From Brevundimonas sp. (GTDB taxonomy: Bacteria > Pseudomonadota > Alphaproteobacteria > Caulobacterales > Caulobacteraceae), in contig NZ_JAIYCP010000030.1 of the NCBI RefSeq assembly GCF_027487935.1, positions 41,570-105,569 of the forward strand: a stretch of DNA of 64,000 nucleotides, read 5' to 3'. How positions within the stretch are numbered: the stretch's first letter is position 1; each line of letters begins with the position of its first letter. A program made the translations under genes and the position numbers. Of this stretch, positions 8,443 to 17,243 are shown piece after piece. A model generated the notes under the pieces. It worked only from the letters and a program-made list of their open reading frames with translations, had not been told where the DNA came from and ran no database searches.

Positions 8443-9669
8443 ATGACCCCAGCCTCGCTGTCCGGACGCAAGATCCTGCTGATCGTCGGCGGCGGAATCG
8501 CCGCCTACAAGGCGCTGGAGCTGGTGCGCCTGCTGAAAAAGGGCGGGGCGGAGGTCATGAGCGTACTGACTGCAGCCGGTGCTGCCTTCGTGACCCCGAT
8601 GTCCCTGGCCGCCCTGACGGGCCATCCTGTGCGCAGCGAAATGTTCATGCCGGACGACGAGACGGCCATGGGCCATATCGAGCTGTCGCGCTGGGCCGAT
8701 CTGGTGGTCGTGGCGCCGGCGACCGCGGGATTGATCGCCAAGGCGGCCAACGGAATGGCCGACGACCTGGCCTCGACCACCCTTCTGGCCACCGACAAGC
8801 GGGTGCTGCTGGCCCCGGCCATGAATGTGCGCATGTGGCTGCATCCGGCGGTGCAGGCCAATATGGCGCGGCTGAAGGCCTTTGACGGCTTCCACGGTGT
8901 GGCCGTGGTCGGACCCGACGAGGGTGAAATGGCCTGCGGCGAGTTCGGGCCCGGCCGGATGGCCGAACCGGCGGCGATCCTGGGCGCGATCGAGGCCTTG
9001 CTGGCCGGTCCGGACGGGCGTCCCCTGGCCGGGCGCCGGGCCGTGGTGACCGCCGGTCCAACCTTCGAGCCGATCGATCCGGTGCGGGGCCTGACCAACC
9101 GCTCCAGCGGCAAACAGGGCTATGCCATCGCCGAAGCCTTGGCCCGACTGGGCGCGCAGGTGACGCTGGTGTCCGGCCCTGTCGCCCTGGCTGCGCCGGT
9201 CGGCGTCGAGCGGGTGTGGGTCGAGACGGCGCGGGAGATGCAGGCCGCGGTGGTGGCGGCCCTGCCTGCGGATATTGCCGTGATGAGCGCGGCGGTCGCC
9301 GACTGGCGCGTCGACGGCGTCGCCTCGGGCAAGATCAAGAAGGCTCCGGGCGGTCCGCCGTCCCTGTCCCTGATCGAAAACCCCGACATCCTCGCGGGCA
9401 TTTCCGCGCCCGGGAAGAAGCGGCCGAAACTGGTGGTGGGCTTTGCCGCCGAGACGACCGACCTCGAGGCCAATGCCCGCTCCAAGCTGTCGCGCAAGGG
9501 CTGCGACTGGATCGTCGGCAATGACGTCTCCGACGACGTCTTCGGGGCGGACGGCAATACGGTCACCCTGTTCACCCGCACCGGCAGCGCCGAGACCTGG
9601 CCGCGCCAGTCCAAGGCCGAGGTGGCGAGAAAGCTCGCCGCCCGCATCGCCGATCATTTCAAGTCCTGA
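8443..9669 (+). CDS. coaBC: Bifunctional phosphopantothenoylcysteine decarboxylase / phosphopantothenate-cysteine ligase
   Basis: This cytoplasmic enzyme catalyses two steps from 4'-phosphopantothenate to 4'-phosphopantetheine in coenzyme A synthesis. The 408-residue protein begins with the flavoprotein domain ([20 protein letters not shown]). The catalytic-site motif APAMNVRMW is at about residue 125, and the substrate-recognition flap [14 protein letters not shown] follows. The C-terminal CoaB domain starts near residue 190 with [20 protein letters not shown] and includes [10 protein letters not shown]. Length matches Dfp/CoaBC. It is followed 13 bp later by dut, a conserved pairing (dfp-dut). 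Confidence 0.96.
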   Translation: MTPASLSGRKILLIVGGGIAAYKALELVRLLKKGGAEVMSVLTAAGAAFVTPMSLAALTGHPVRSEMFMPDDETAMGHIELSRWADLVVVAPATAGLIAKAANGMADDLASTTLLATDKRVLLAPAMNVRMWLHPAVQANMARLKAFDGFHGVAVVGPDEGEMACGEFGPGRMAEPAAILGAIEALLAGPDGRPLAGRRAVVTAGPTFEPIDPVRGLTNRSSGKQGYAIAEALARLGAQVTLVSGPVALAAPVGVERVWVETAREMQAAVVAALPADIAVMSAAVADWRVDGVASGKIKKAPGGPPSLSLIENPDILAGISAPGKKRPKLVVGFAAETTDLEANARSKLSRKGCDWIVGNDVSDDVFGADGNTVTLFTRTGSAETWPRQSKAEVARKLAARIADHFKS

Positions 9670-9682
9670 GAGCCGCGCCCGC

Positions 9683-10132
9683 ATGACCACCGTCCGCGTC
9701 GAACGCCTGCCCCATGCCGAGGGCCTGCCCCTGCCGGCCTATGAGACCGGCGGCTCGGCCGGGATGGACCTGCGCGCAGCGGTGCCGGAAGACGCGCCGG
9801 TGACCCTGGAACCGGGGGCCCGGGCCCTGGTCCCCACCGGCCTGAAGATCGCCCTGGAGGCCGGTTTTGAAGCCCAGGTGCGGCCGCGCTCGGGTCTGGC
9901 GCTGAAGCACGGCCTGACCTGTCTGAATTCACCCGGCACGATCGACAGCGACTATCGCGGCGAGGTCGGGGTCATCCTGATCAATCATGGACAGGAGCCG
10001 TTCGTGATCCGCCGCGGCGAACGCATCGCCCAGATGGTGATCGCCCGCCATGCGCAGGCGGCCCTCGTCGAGGTTGCCGCCCTGGACGAGACCGCGCGCG
10101 GCACAGGCGGCTTCGGTTCTACGGGGCGCTAG
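9683..10132 (+). CDS. dut: Deoxyuridine 5'-triphosphate nucleotidohydrolase
   Basis: dUTPase hydrolyses dUTP to dUMP, keeping uracil out of DNA and feeding dTMP synthesis. From the ATG at 9683 ([10 protein letters not shown]) the product has 149 residues. All five motifs of the trimeric family are present: [41 protein letters not shown] and the C-terminal P-loop-like [12 protein letters not shown] longer frame starts at 9443 but lies within coaBC and is not used. It is convergent with dapB, 17 bp apart. Confidence 0.97.
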   Translation: MTTVRVERLPHAEGLPLPAYETGGSAGMDLRAAVPEDAPVTLEPGARALVPTGLKIALEAGFEAQVRPRSGLALKHGLTCLNSPGTIDSDYRGEVGVILINHGQEPFVIRRGERIAQMVIARHAQAALVEVAALDETARGTGGFGSTGR

Positions 10133-10149
10133 GGCCCCCGGGTCTCCCG

Positions 10150-10899
10150 TCAGGCCTGACGAAACCCCAGCACATCCTGCATGTCGTAAAGGCCCGGCTT
10201 GCGGCTGCGGACCCAGGCGGCGGCGGCGACGGCACCCTTGGCGAACAGGGACCGGTCGATGGCGGAATGGCTGAGCGTCAGGGTTTCGTCTTCCGAGGCG
10301 AACAGCACCGTGTGTTCGCCGATGACGCCGCCGGCGCGCAGGGAGGCGAAGCCGATCCTGCCGGTTTCCCGCACCCCGGTGATGCCGTCGTAAGGCGCGG
10401 AGCGGACGTCGGCCAGGTCGACGTCGCGGCCGTTGGCGGCGGCCTCACCCAGCATCAGGGCAGTGCCGGACGGCGCATCAGCCTTCCGGCGGTGGTGGGT
10501 CTCCAGAACCTCGATGTCCCAGTCGGCCGCATCGAGCCGCTGTGCCGCGTGTTCCACCAGCCCGATCAATATGTTGACTCCCAGCGAGAAATTTCCGCTG
10601 CGGACGATGGCGATCTTTTCGGCCGCCTCGTGGATTTCGGCCTCCTGTTCAGCCGTGAGTCCGGTCGAGCCGATGACCAGGCCCGGGCCGCCACGTTCGG
10701 CGCAGGTCCGGGCCAGCTCGACCGAGGCGTCCGGGGTCGAGAAGTCGATGATCACGTCGCACAGCGACAGGTCGGGCATCTCGCCCCGGTCGAAACGGGC
10801 CGCGACGACCACGTCCTCGCGCGCGTCCAGAACGGTCGAAACCGCCCGGCCCATACGGCCGCGGGCTCCCGAGATGCCGGCGTGAAAGATGGCGCTCAA
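10150..10899 (-). CDS. dapB: 4-hydroxy-tetrahydrodipicolinate reductase
   Basis: This enzyme reduces the product of DapA with NAD(P)H in lysine and diaminopimelate synthesis. The 249-residue protein has the N-terminal nucleotide-binding motif GISGARGRMGRAV. It also has the signature of the catalytic region, ETHHRRKADAPSGTAL (His-His-x-x-K-x-D-x-P-S-G-T), at about residues 135-150. Length is slightly short for the family (about 250-270) but complete. The start at 10899 is TTG followed by AGC, with AGGGG upstream. The region upstream contains a pair of hairpin repeats separating it from dnaJ. Confidence 0.95.
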   Translation of the reverse strand: MSAIFHAGISGARGRMGRAVSTVLDAREDVVVAARFDRGEMPDLSLCDVIIDFSTPDASVELARTCAERGGPGLVIGSTGLTAEQEAEIHEAAEKIAIVRSGNFSLGVNILIGLVEHAAQRLDAADWDIEVLETHHRRKADAPSGTALMLGEAAANGRDVDLADVRSAPYDGITGVRETGRIGFASLRAGGVIGEHTVLFASEDETLTLSHSAIDRSLFAKGAVAAAAWVRSRKPGLYDMQDVLGFRQA

Positions 10900-10948
10900 T
10901 TCGGACCCCTGTCAGTTCACTCGCATTGTGAAGCGTTTCTCCACAACC

Positions 10949-11084
10949 GTCATCCTCGGGCTTGACCCGAGGATCAGATGCGGCGGCGAGCTGTGCGCCG
11001 GCCAGGGCCCTCCCGCTGCTGTCCGCCAGACGATCGACGGCGGACCTGACGGTCTGGCCCTCGGGTCAAGCCCGAGGGTGACGG
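10949..11084. repeat. Pair of CTTGA-loop hairpin repeats (REP-like)
   Basis: Two short palindromes bracket this dapB-dnaJ spacer. The first (10952-10974) has 9-bp arms ATCCTCGGG/CCCGAGGAT around the loop CTTGA. The second (11058-11078) has arms CCCTCGGG/CCCGAGGG around TCAAG, so it is the same unit in opposite orientation. GTCA/TGAC flanks the outer sides. A further relative lies at 21336-21355. The inverted pair is typical of REP/BIME-like units and may also stop transcription. Confidence 0.75.
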
Positions 11085-11087
11085 CGG

Positions 11088-12272
11088 CTACTGCGGTGTG
11101 TCCGAGCCCAGAATGTCGGCCCAGAAGCGTTTGGCCTTGCCGGTGAAGGACGAGTTTCTCGGCGTCTGGCTCTCGCCCAGCGAGGCCGCCAGCTCCTGAA
11201 GCAGGGCCTTCTGCTGGGCCGTCAGATCGGTCGGGGTCTCGACGAACAGCTCGACCACCAGATCGCCGCGGTTCTTGCCGTTGAGATGCGGCATGCCCTT
11301 GCCCTTGATCCGGACGGTCTTGCCGGTCTGGGACCCGGCAGGGACATTGACGGGTGCACGGCAGCGGCCGTCGCAGGCCTCAGAGGTCAGGCAGGGTGCC
11401 TCGATCTCGCCGCCGAGGGCCGCCGTCGTCATGGGTACGGGCACGGTGACCAGCAGGTCGAGATTGTCCCGTTCGAACAGTTCGTGGGGCGTTACCGAGA
11501 TGAAGACATAAAGATCGCCGCGCGGGCCGCCGCGCGTCCCGGCGTCGCCCTCGCCCGACAGGCGGATGCGCGAGCCGTCATCGACTCCGGCCGGGATCTT
11601 GAGCTGCAGCTTGCGGTTCTTGCGGACCTGGCCATGACCGGCGCAGCCGGTGCAGGTGTCCGCAGCCGCCAGGCGCGAGCCCTGACCGCCGCAATGGGGA
11701 CAGGTCCGCTCGACCTGGAAGAAGCCGTTGGCCGAGCGCACACGGCCGGCGCCCTGGCAGGTGGAGCAGGTCGTCGCCTTGGCACCCTTGCGGGCTCCGG
11801 TGCCCTCGCAGGTTTCGCAGGCGGCGGTGGTCGGGACCGCGATCTCGACGTCGGAGCCCTTGTAGGCCTGCTCCAGGGTGATCTCGAGGTCGTAGCGCAG
11901 GTCCGAGCCGCGGCGCGGACCGTTCTGGCGCGCCCCGCCGCCGGCGCGGCCGCCGAACACATCGCCGAAGGCGTCGCCGAAGACCTGGGAAAAGATGTCG
12001 TTGACGTCGGTGAAGCCCTGGCCCTGGCCGCCGAACCCGCCGCCGCCGTTGACCCCGTCATGGCCGAACCGGTCATAGGCAGCCCGCTTCTGCTCGTCGG
12101 ACAGCACCGAATAGGCTGCGGAAATCTCCTTGAACCGGGCCATGGAGTCCTCGGACCCGCCGTTACGGTCAGGATGGTGCAGCATCGCCAGCTTGTGATA
12201 GGCCGACTTCAGCCCGGCGGCGTCGATGGTCCGCTCGACCCCCAGGACCTCATAATAGTCACGCGTCGCCAT
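11088..12272 (-). CDS. dnaJ: Chaperone protein DnaJ
   Basis: A type I Hsp40 of 394 residues that stimulates DnaK ATPase and delivers substrates. The J domain is at residues 3-70 with the HPD motif in LAMLHHPDRNG. A Gly/Phe-rich linker (GGGGFGGQGQGF, GGRAGGGARQNG) follows. The zinc domain has four CxxCxGxG repeats (CETCEGTG, CSTCQGAG, CPHCGGQG, CTGCAGHG) at about residues 150-225. The C-terminal substrate-binding domains follow, with an unusual extra pair of cysteines in APCLTSEACDGRC. It lies downstream of dnaK on the same strand, separated by a 277-bp spacer holding a palindromic element. Confidence 0.97.
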   Translation of the reverse strand: MATRDYYEVLGVERTIDAAGLKSAYHKLAMLHHPDRNGGSEDSMARFKEISAAYSVLSDEQKRAAYDRFGHDGVNGGGGFGGQGQGFTDVNDIFSQVFGDAFGDVFGGRAGGGARQNGPRRGSDLRYDLEITLEQAYKGSDVEIAVPTTAACETCEGTGARKGAKATTCSTCQGAGRVRSANGFFQVERTCPHCGGQGSRLAAADTCTGCAGHGQVRKNRKLQLKIPAGVDDGSRIRLSGEGDAGTRGGPRGDLYVFISVTPHELFERDNLDLLVTVPVPMTTAALGGEIEAPCLTSEACDGRCRAPVNVPAGSQTGKTVRIKGKGMPHLNGKNRGDLVVELFVETPTDLTAQQKALLQELAASLGESQTPRNSSFTGKAKRFWADILGSDTPQ

Positions 12273-12381
12273 GTGGCGTTCGTCCCCTTACCCTGCCGCC
12301 GGTCGACGCCTCTTCCCGGGCGACGGGCCGGATCGGCTGATCCGGGCTGACATGGGTGCCCGGTCCGATGATGCAAGCTGT

Positions 12382-12539
12382 CTCCTCCCCGTCGCCCTTT
12401 GCGATGGGGAGGGGGACCACGCGCAGCGTGGTGGAGGGGTTTGGTCCCGTCGCACGAACCTTTTCGGTCCCGCATCCGGAGCGGTTACCCCTCCACCGCT
12501 TCGCGGTCCCCCTCCCCATTGCTGCGCAACGGGGAGGAG
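12382..12539. repeat. Palindromic intergenic element between dnaK and dnaJ
   Basis: The 158-bp unit begins CTCCTCCCCGTCGC and ends GCGCAACGGGGAGGAG, so the two ends are inverted copies. Each arm contains further internal stems (CCACGCGCAGCGTGG on the left, CCGCTTCGCGG on the right) and a shared GGAGGGGT/ACCCCTCC block. The whole can fold as one long hairpin with side stems. It is compound BIME-like intergenic DNA with no coding potential that I trust. Its position inside the dnaK-dnaJ transcript suggests a possible effect on the ratio of the two chaperones. Confidence 0.8.
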
Positions 12540-12549
12540 ACGGAGTGGC

Positions 12550-14460
12550 TTACGCGCTCTTCTTTCCGTCGTCGTCGCCCGGGACTTCCTCGAATTCGGC
12601 GTCAACCACGCCGTCGTCGGCGGTGGCTGTGGCGTCATCGCTGTCGCCGGTGCCCGGCTGGGAGGCGTACATGGCCTCGCCCAGCTTCATCGAGGCCTGG
12701 ACCAGGGTATTGGTCTTCGCCCGGATGTCTTCCGGATCCGTACCGTCCTTCGCCGTCTTCAGGTCGGCCAGGGCGGTCTCGATCGCGGCCTTCTCGTCGG
12801 CCCCGACTTTGTCACCGTGCTCGGCCATGGCCTTTTCGGTCGAGTGGATCAGGCTGTCGGCGGCGTTGACCGCCTCGACCATCTCCTTGCGGGCCTTGTC
12901 GGAGGCGGCGTTGGCCTCGGCTTCCTTGACCATTTTTTCGATGTCGGCGTCCGAGAGGCCGCCATTGGCCTGGATTCGGATCGACTGTTCCTTGTTGGTC
13001 GCCTTGTCCTTGGCCGTGACATGGACGATGCCGTTGGCGTCGATGTCGAAGGCGACCTCGATCTGCGGCATGCCGCGCGGTGCCGGCGGAATGCCCATCA
13101 GGTCAAACTGGCCCAGAACCTTGTTGTCGGCCGCCATGGGACGCTCGCCCTGGAAGACCCGGATGGTCACGGCCGACTGGTTGTCGTCAGCGGTCGAGAA
13201 GGTCTGGCTCTTCTTGGTCGGGATGGTGGTGTTGCGTTCGATCAGCGGGGTGAAGACACCGCCCAGGGTCTCGATGCCCAGGGTCAGCGGGGTCACGTCC
13301 AGCAGCAGCACGTCCTTGACGTCGCCCTGAAGGACGCCGGCCTGAACAGCGGCACCGAGGGCCACGACCTCATCGGGGTTGACGCCCTTGTGCGGCTCCT
13401 TGCCGAAGAATTTCTTCACCGCTTCCTGGACCATCGGCATGCGGGTCATGCCGCCGACGAGGACCACTTCATCGATGTCCGAGGCCTTGAGGCCCGCGTC
13501 CTTCAGCGCCTTGGCGCAGGGTTCGATGGTGCGCTGGACGAGGTCCTCGACGAGGGCCTCCAGCTTGGCGCGCGACAGCTTGATGTTCAGGTGCAGCGGG
13601 CCTGAGGCGTTCATGGTGATGAACGGCAGATTGACCTCATACTGGCTGGTGGAGCTGAGCTCCTTCTTGGCCTTTTCGGCCTCTTCCTTGAGGCGCTGCA
13701 GGGCCAGTTTGTCTGACCGCAGGTCGACGCCCTGCTCCTTCTTGAACTCGTCGGCCAGGTAGTCGACCAGGCGCAGGTCGAAATCCTCGCCGCCGAGGAA
13801 GGTGTCGCCATTGGTCGACTTCACCTCGAACACGCCGTCGCCGATTTCGAGGATCGAGACGTCAAAGGTGCCGCCGCCGAGGTCGTAGACGGCGATCTTC
13901 TGACCGTCGTTCTTGTCCAGTCCATAGGCGAGGGCGGCTGCCGTAGGCTCGTTGATGATGCGCAGGACTTCGAGACCGGCGATCTTGCCGGCGTCCTTGG
14001 TCGCCTGACGCTGGGCGTCGTTGAAATAGGCCGGAACGGTGATGACGGCCTGGGTCACGGTCTCGCCGAGATAGGCCTCAGCGGCCTCCTTCATCTTGCC
14101 GAGGGTGAAGGCCGAGATCTGCTGGGGCGAATAGTCCTTGCCGTTGGCGCGCACCCAGGCGTCGCCGGTCGGTCCCTTGACGATCTCATAGGGGACCATG
14201 TTCTTGTCCTTGGCTACCACCGGATCATCGAACGAGCGGCCGATCAGGCGCTTGATGGCGAAGAAGGTGTTGGTCGGATTGGTCACCGCCTGGCGGCGGG
14301 CCGGCTGACCCACCAGGGTCTCGCCGCCGTCCTGGATGGCGATGACGGAGGGCGTGGTGCGGTTGCCCTCGGCGTTCTCGATGACCTTGGGGTTCTTGCC
14401 GTCCATGACGGCCACGCACGAATTGGTGGTGCCCAGGTCGATGCCGATGATCTTGGCCAT
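12550..14460 (-). CDS. dnaK: Chaperone protein DnaK (Hsp70)
   Basis: The major cytoplasmic Hsp70, 636 residues. The nucleotide-binding domain shows [18 protein letters not shown], the phosphate-2 motif [19 protein letters not shown] and the adenosine motif [10 protein letters not shown]. The substrate-binding domain follows the linker [19 protein letters not shown]. The lid ends in the conserved acidic tail [15 protein letters not shown]. GrpE (16617) and DnaJ (11088) complete the machine. A good sigma-32-type promoter lies about 150 bp upstream of the start. Confidence 0.98.
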   Translation of the reverse strand: MAKIIGIDLGTTNSCVAVMDGKNPKVIENAEGNRTTPSVIAIQDGGETLVGQPARRQAVTNPTNTFFAIKRLIGRSFDDPVVAKDKNMVPYEIVKGPTGDAWVRANGKDYSPQQISAFTLGKMKEAAEAYLGETVTQAVITVPAYFNDAQRQATKDAGKIAGLEVLRIINEPTAAALAYGLDKNDGQKIAVYDLGGGTFDVSILEIGDGVFEVKSTNGDTFLGGEDFDLRLVDYLADEFKKEQGVDLRSDKLALQRLKEEAEKAKKELSSTSQYEVNLPFITMNASGPLHLNIKLSRAKLEALVEDLVQRTIEPCAKALKDAGLKASDIDEVVLVGGMTRMPMVQEAVKKFFGKEPHKGVNPDEVVALGAAVQAGVLQGDVKDVLLLDVTPLTLGIETLGGVFTPLIERNTTIPTKKSQTFSTADDNQSAVTIRVFQGERPMAADNKVLGQFDLMGIPPAPRGMPQIEVAFDIDANGIVHVTAKDKATNKEQSIRIQANGGLSDADIEKMVKEAEANAASDKARKEMVEAVNAADSLIHSTEKAMAEHGDKVGADEKAAIETALADLKTAKDGTDPEDIRAKTNTLVQASMKLGEAMYASQPGTGDSDDATATADDGVVDAEFEEVPGDDDGKKSA

Positions 14461-14615
14461 TGGTGGTCTTTCACTCCATTTCAGCGGGCGATGCGGCGGC
14501 CTTTTAGAGCGAAGCGCCGCGCGTGACCGCCCCCGGTGTCAGGGTCGTTGGTCGGTTGATATATTTCCGGCCGCAAAGCCCCACACGGGGTGGGGTTTCA
14601 GGACGGTTGAGGCCG

Positions 14616-14643
14616 ATATGGGAAACACCCCACTCGCCGCAAG
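14616..14643 (-). promoter_or_regulatory. Sigma-32 heat-shock promoter of dnaK
   Basis: Reading the minus strand, CTTGCG (14643-14638) is followed after 15 bp by CCCATAT (14622-14616). This matches the RpoH consensus CTTG-N13-17-CCCAT.T. It lies about 155 bp upstream of the dnaK start and points towards it. No similar motif was noticed upstream of hrcA-grpE. Confidence 0.7.
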
Positions 14644-14741
14644 TCCCAAAGAGCGCTGACGCACGATTCAACCGTCAAGGGCCGCCAGTTGCGCCAGCGC
14701 GCGCGGCTTGAGCGCCGGAGGGGCCGCTCCTACCTTGGAGC

Positions 14742-15359
14742 ATGTTTTCCGCGCGCGCGATCGATACGGGTATGGAGGGTTTCCGACTCTGGCCGGGAGC
14801 CCTTTCCGCAACGGCACAGTCGGCGTTGTTGGCAGGGGTGCTGGCGGCCGTCGAACAGTCACCCTTTTTCCGGCCCGTGACGCCCGGCGGGCGGCCGTTT
14901 TCGGTCGAGATGACCAATCTCGGCCCGTTGGGGTGGGTCTCGGACCGGGCGGGTTACCGCTACCAGCCGACCCATCCGGAGACCGGTGCGCCCTGGCCGT
15001 CCATGCCGGAGACCCTGCTGACGCTCTGGAGCGACCTGACCGGCTGGCCCGAACCGCCGGACGCCTGTCTGGTCAACCTCTACCGGGGCGAGGCGAGGAT
15101 GGGTCTGCATCAGGACCGCGACGAACAGGACCACAGCGCGCCTGTGCTGTCCGTCTCGCTGGGTGATGCCGCCGTGTTCAGGATCGGCGCGGCCGACGGC
15201 GGGCCGACGCGGACGGTGCGGCTGGCCTCGGGCGATGTCTGCGCCCTGACCGGCCCGGCGCGACTGGCGCGGCACGGGATCGACCGGGTCATCGCCGGCT
15301 CCTCGACTCTGGTTCCCGGCGGTGGCCGGCTCAATCTGACGCTCCGCCGGGCGCGTTAG
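14742..15359 (+). CDS. alkB: Alpha-ketoglutarate-dependent dioxygenase AlkB
   Basis: An Fe(II)/2-oxoglutarate oxygenase that removes methyl groups from 1-methyladenine and 3-methylcytosine in DNA and RNA. The 205-residue protein has the iron ligands in GLHQDRDE (HxD) near residue 127 and the distal His in LARHGIDRV near 180. The 2-oxoglutarate-binding arginines lie in the C-terminal LNLTLRRAR. CLVNLYRGEARMG is also typical of bacterial AlkB. Length fits (about 200-215). The ATG at 14742 is used. It is divergent from dnaK, so the 282-bp spacer serves both genes. Confidence 0.93.
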   Translation: MFSARAIDTGMEGFRLWPGALSATAQSALLAGVLAAVEQSPFFRPVTPGGRPFSVEMTNLGPLGWVSDRAGYRYQPTHPETGAPWPSMPETLLTLWSDLTGWPEPPDACLVNLYRGEARMGLHQDRDEQDHSAPVLSVSLGDAAVFRIGAADGGPTRTVRLASGDVCALTGPARLARHGIDRVIAGSSTLVPGGGRLNLTLRRAR

Positions 15360-15434
15360 GGTCACGACAATCGTGACTCGACGGCGGCCGGTCGCGCGGT
15401 CAGTCTCGCGCCTTCGCAAGACCGGAGCCGCTCG

Positions 15435-16340
15435 ATGCCGAACCTGATCCGCCCCGAGGGGCCTGAGCCCAAGGACTTTCGCTTCAGCCGCCGCGCCCTG
15501 GCGACCGGTTTGGCCGGTGGCCTGGCCTTTGCCGGCTATGCCCCGGCGGCCCTGGCCAGACAGGCTGCGCCGATCACGACGGGCGGGGAGGGCCTGACCC
15601 AGGAACAGGTGACCGTTGAAGCCCCCGACGGCTTCGCCCTGCCGATCTTCGTCGCCCGGCCCGCCGGGGAGGGACCCTGGCCTGTGGTGGTGGTCGCATC
15701 CGAGATTTTCGGCGTCCACGAATACATCCGCGACCTGTGCCGGCGGCTGGCCAGGGCCGGCTTCGCCGCCGTCGCCCCCGCCTTCTTCAGCCGGGTCGAG
15801 GACCCGGCCGGCCTCACGGACATGTCGCGGATCCAGCAGATCGTCGGCGCGGCCGGCTATGAGCAGGTCATGGGCGACATTTCGGCGACCCTTGACTGGA
15901 CCAGCCAGCAGCTGTGGGCCAATGGCGACAAGGTCGGGATCACCGGCTTCTGCTGGGGCGGCAAGGTGGTCTGGCAGGCCTGTGCCCGCTTCGCCGTGCT
16001 GGATGCGGGCGTGGCCTGGTACGGCCGCCTCGCCCCTGCGGCCACGGCCACGCCGGAACAGGCGGCCGCCGGCCGGCCCTGGCCCGTCGATCTGGCCGAC
16101 GATCTGAAATGTCCGGTGCTGGGGCTCTACGGCGGACAGGACCGCGGCATCCCCCTGACCAGCGTCGAGGCCATGCGCGAGGCCCTGCAACGCGCCGGCC
16201 AGACCGCCGGCGGCATCCACGTCTATCCGGACGCCCCGCATGCCTTCCATGCCGACTATCGCGACAGCTATCGGGCGGCGGATGCGGCGGACGGGTGGAG
16301 CCGGATGCTGGCCATCTTCAATGACCGGCTGAAAAATTGA
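15435..16340 (+). CDS. Dienelactone hydrolase family protein, Tat-exported
   Basis: An alpha/beta hydrolase of 301 residues. The N-terminus has SRRALATG followed by a hydrophobic run ending in ALARQA, a probable twin-arginine signal. Dienelactone-hydrolase catalytic residues are visible: the Cys nucleophile in GITGFCWGGKV, Asp in YGGQDRGIP and His in PDAPHAFHADY near the C-terminus. Cys instead of Ser as nucleophile distinguishes DLH from ordinary esterases. Natural substrate is unknown; cell-envelope location is inferred from the signal. It is followed by a repeat element and is convergent with grpE. Confidence 0.9.
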   Translation: MPNLIRPEGPEPKDFRFSRRALATGLAGGLAFAGYAPAALARQAAPITTGGEGLTQEQVTVEAPDGFALPIFVARPAGEGPWPVVVVASEIFGVHEYIRDLCRRLARAGFAAVAPAFFSRVEDPAGLTDMSRIQQIVGAAGYEQVMGDISATLDWTSQQLWANGDKVGITGFCWGGKVVWQACARFAVLDAGVAWYGRLAPAATATPEQAAAGRPWPVDLADDLKCPVLGLYGGQDRGIPLTSVEAMREALQRAGQTAGGIHVYPDAPHAFHADYRDSYRAADAADGWSRMLAIFNDRLKN

Positions 16341-16364
16341 GGCTCTGCCGCCCAACGGTCGGAA

Positions 16365-16593
16365 GGTTCATCACAACGGACACAACGCAGGCCACAACGG
16401 GCACAACGGGTCTCGGGAGGCCGAAAGAACCGAACTCGTCAGCGATACAGTGAGATAACACCGGATCGACGCCGAGGCGTCGATCGGATCAAGGCGGCGC
16501 AGACCGCGACCATACGATGTGCGCGAGACGCCAAGGGTCGACGACGCGTCCGCGGTCCCGTTGTGGCCTGCGTTGTGTCCGTTGTGATGAACC
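16365..16593. repeat. Inverted-repeat element A with 9-bp-type tandem arms
   Basis: A 229-bp element between the convergent ends of the DLH-like gene and grpE. The left arm GGTTCATCACAACGGACACA continues to 16401. The right arm is its perfect inverted copy ending at 16593, giving terminal inverted repeats of about 37 bp. Each arm is built from tandem (T/A/C)CACAACG(G) units about 9 bp apart. The core includes GATCAAGGCGGCGCAGACCG, closely matched in element D at 58346-58535. I see no intact gene inside; it looks like a non-autonomous copy. Confidence 0.8.
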
Positions 16594-16616
16594 AGTTTCC
16601 GTCGACGGCCGGTCGC

Positions 16617-17243
16617 TCAGGCCTTCTGGTCGAAATTCCCGCCGGTGGTGCCCGCCGCGGCATAGGCTGCATTGCCCGCCGCCGCGCCGGAGCCCTTGGC
16701 CGCGACGACCACCATGGCCGGGCGCACGGTGCGGCCGAACAGGGCGTAGCCGGCCTGCAGCGTCTGGATCACCTGTCCGCCCTGAACCGTGTCGGACACC
16801 TGTTCCATCATGGCTTGATGCAGGTGCGGATCGAAGGCCTCGCCCGGCTCGGGGGCGACGCGCTTGAGGTTGTTGCTCTCGAAGGCCTGCAGCAGCGACT
16901 TCTGGGTCAGCTCCAGCCCGGTGACCAGACCGGCCTCGCCGGCGTCGGCGTCCTTGGGGGCCGCCTGCAGGGCCCGCTCCAGATTGTCGGCCACGCCCAG
17001 CAGGTCGCGGGCGAAGCGCTGGATGGCGTAGGCGCGGGCGTCGTTGGACTGGGTCTCGGCCCGCTTCTTCGTGTTCTCGGCCTCGGCGACGGCGCGCAGG
17101 GCGCGGTCCTTCCACTGGTCGCGCTCGGCGATCAGGGCGTCGATCGGACCCAGGCCGTCATCCAGACCAGCCTCGGCCTCGGCCTCCGCAATGTCGGCGG
17201 CCAGCTCTTCGGATTGGGGGAGGTCGTCGTGTGTGTCGCTCAA
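16617..17243 (-). CDS. grpE: Nucleotide exchange factor GrpE
   Basis: GrpE releases ADP from DnaK. The 208-residue protein has an acidic N-terminus and a long coiled-coil region (about residues 30-85: [20 protein letters not shown]). It also has the signature [16 protein letters not shown] and the C-terminal beta domain with [12 protein letters not shown] and [19 protein letters not shown]. The start at 17243 is TTG (TTGAGCGAC) overlapping the hrcA TGA, so it is coupled to hrcA. An Ala/Gly-rich tail of about 25 residues ends the protein. Confidence 0.96.
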   Translation of the reverse strand: MSDTHDDLPQSEELAADIAEAEAEAGLDDGLGPIDALIAERDQWKDRALRAVAEAENTKKRAETQSNDARAYAIQRFARDLLGVADNLERALQAAPKDADAGEAGLVTGLELTQKSLLQAFESNNLKRVAPEPGEAFDPHLHQAMMEQVSDTVQGGQVIQTLQAGYALFGRTVRPAMVVVAAKGSGAAAGNAAYAAAGTTGGNFDQKA

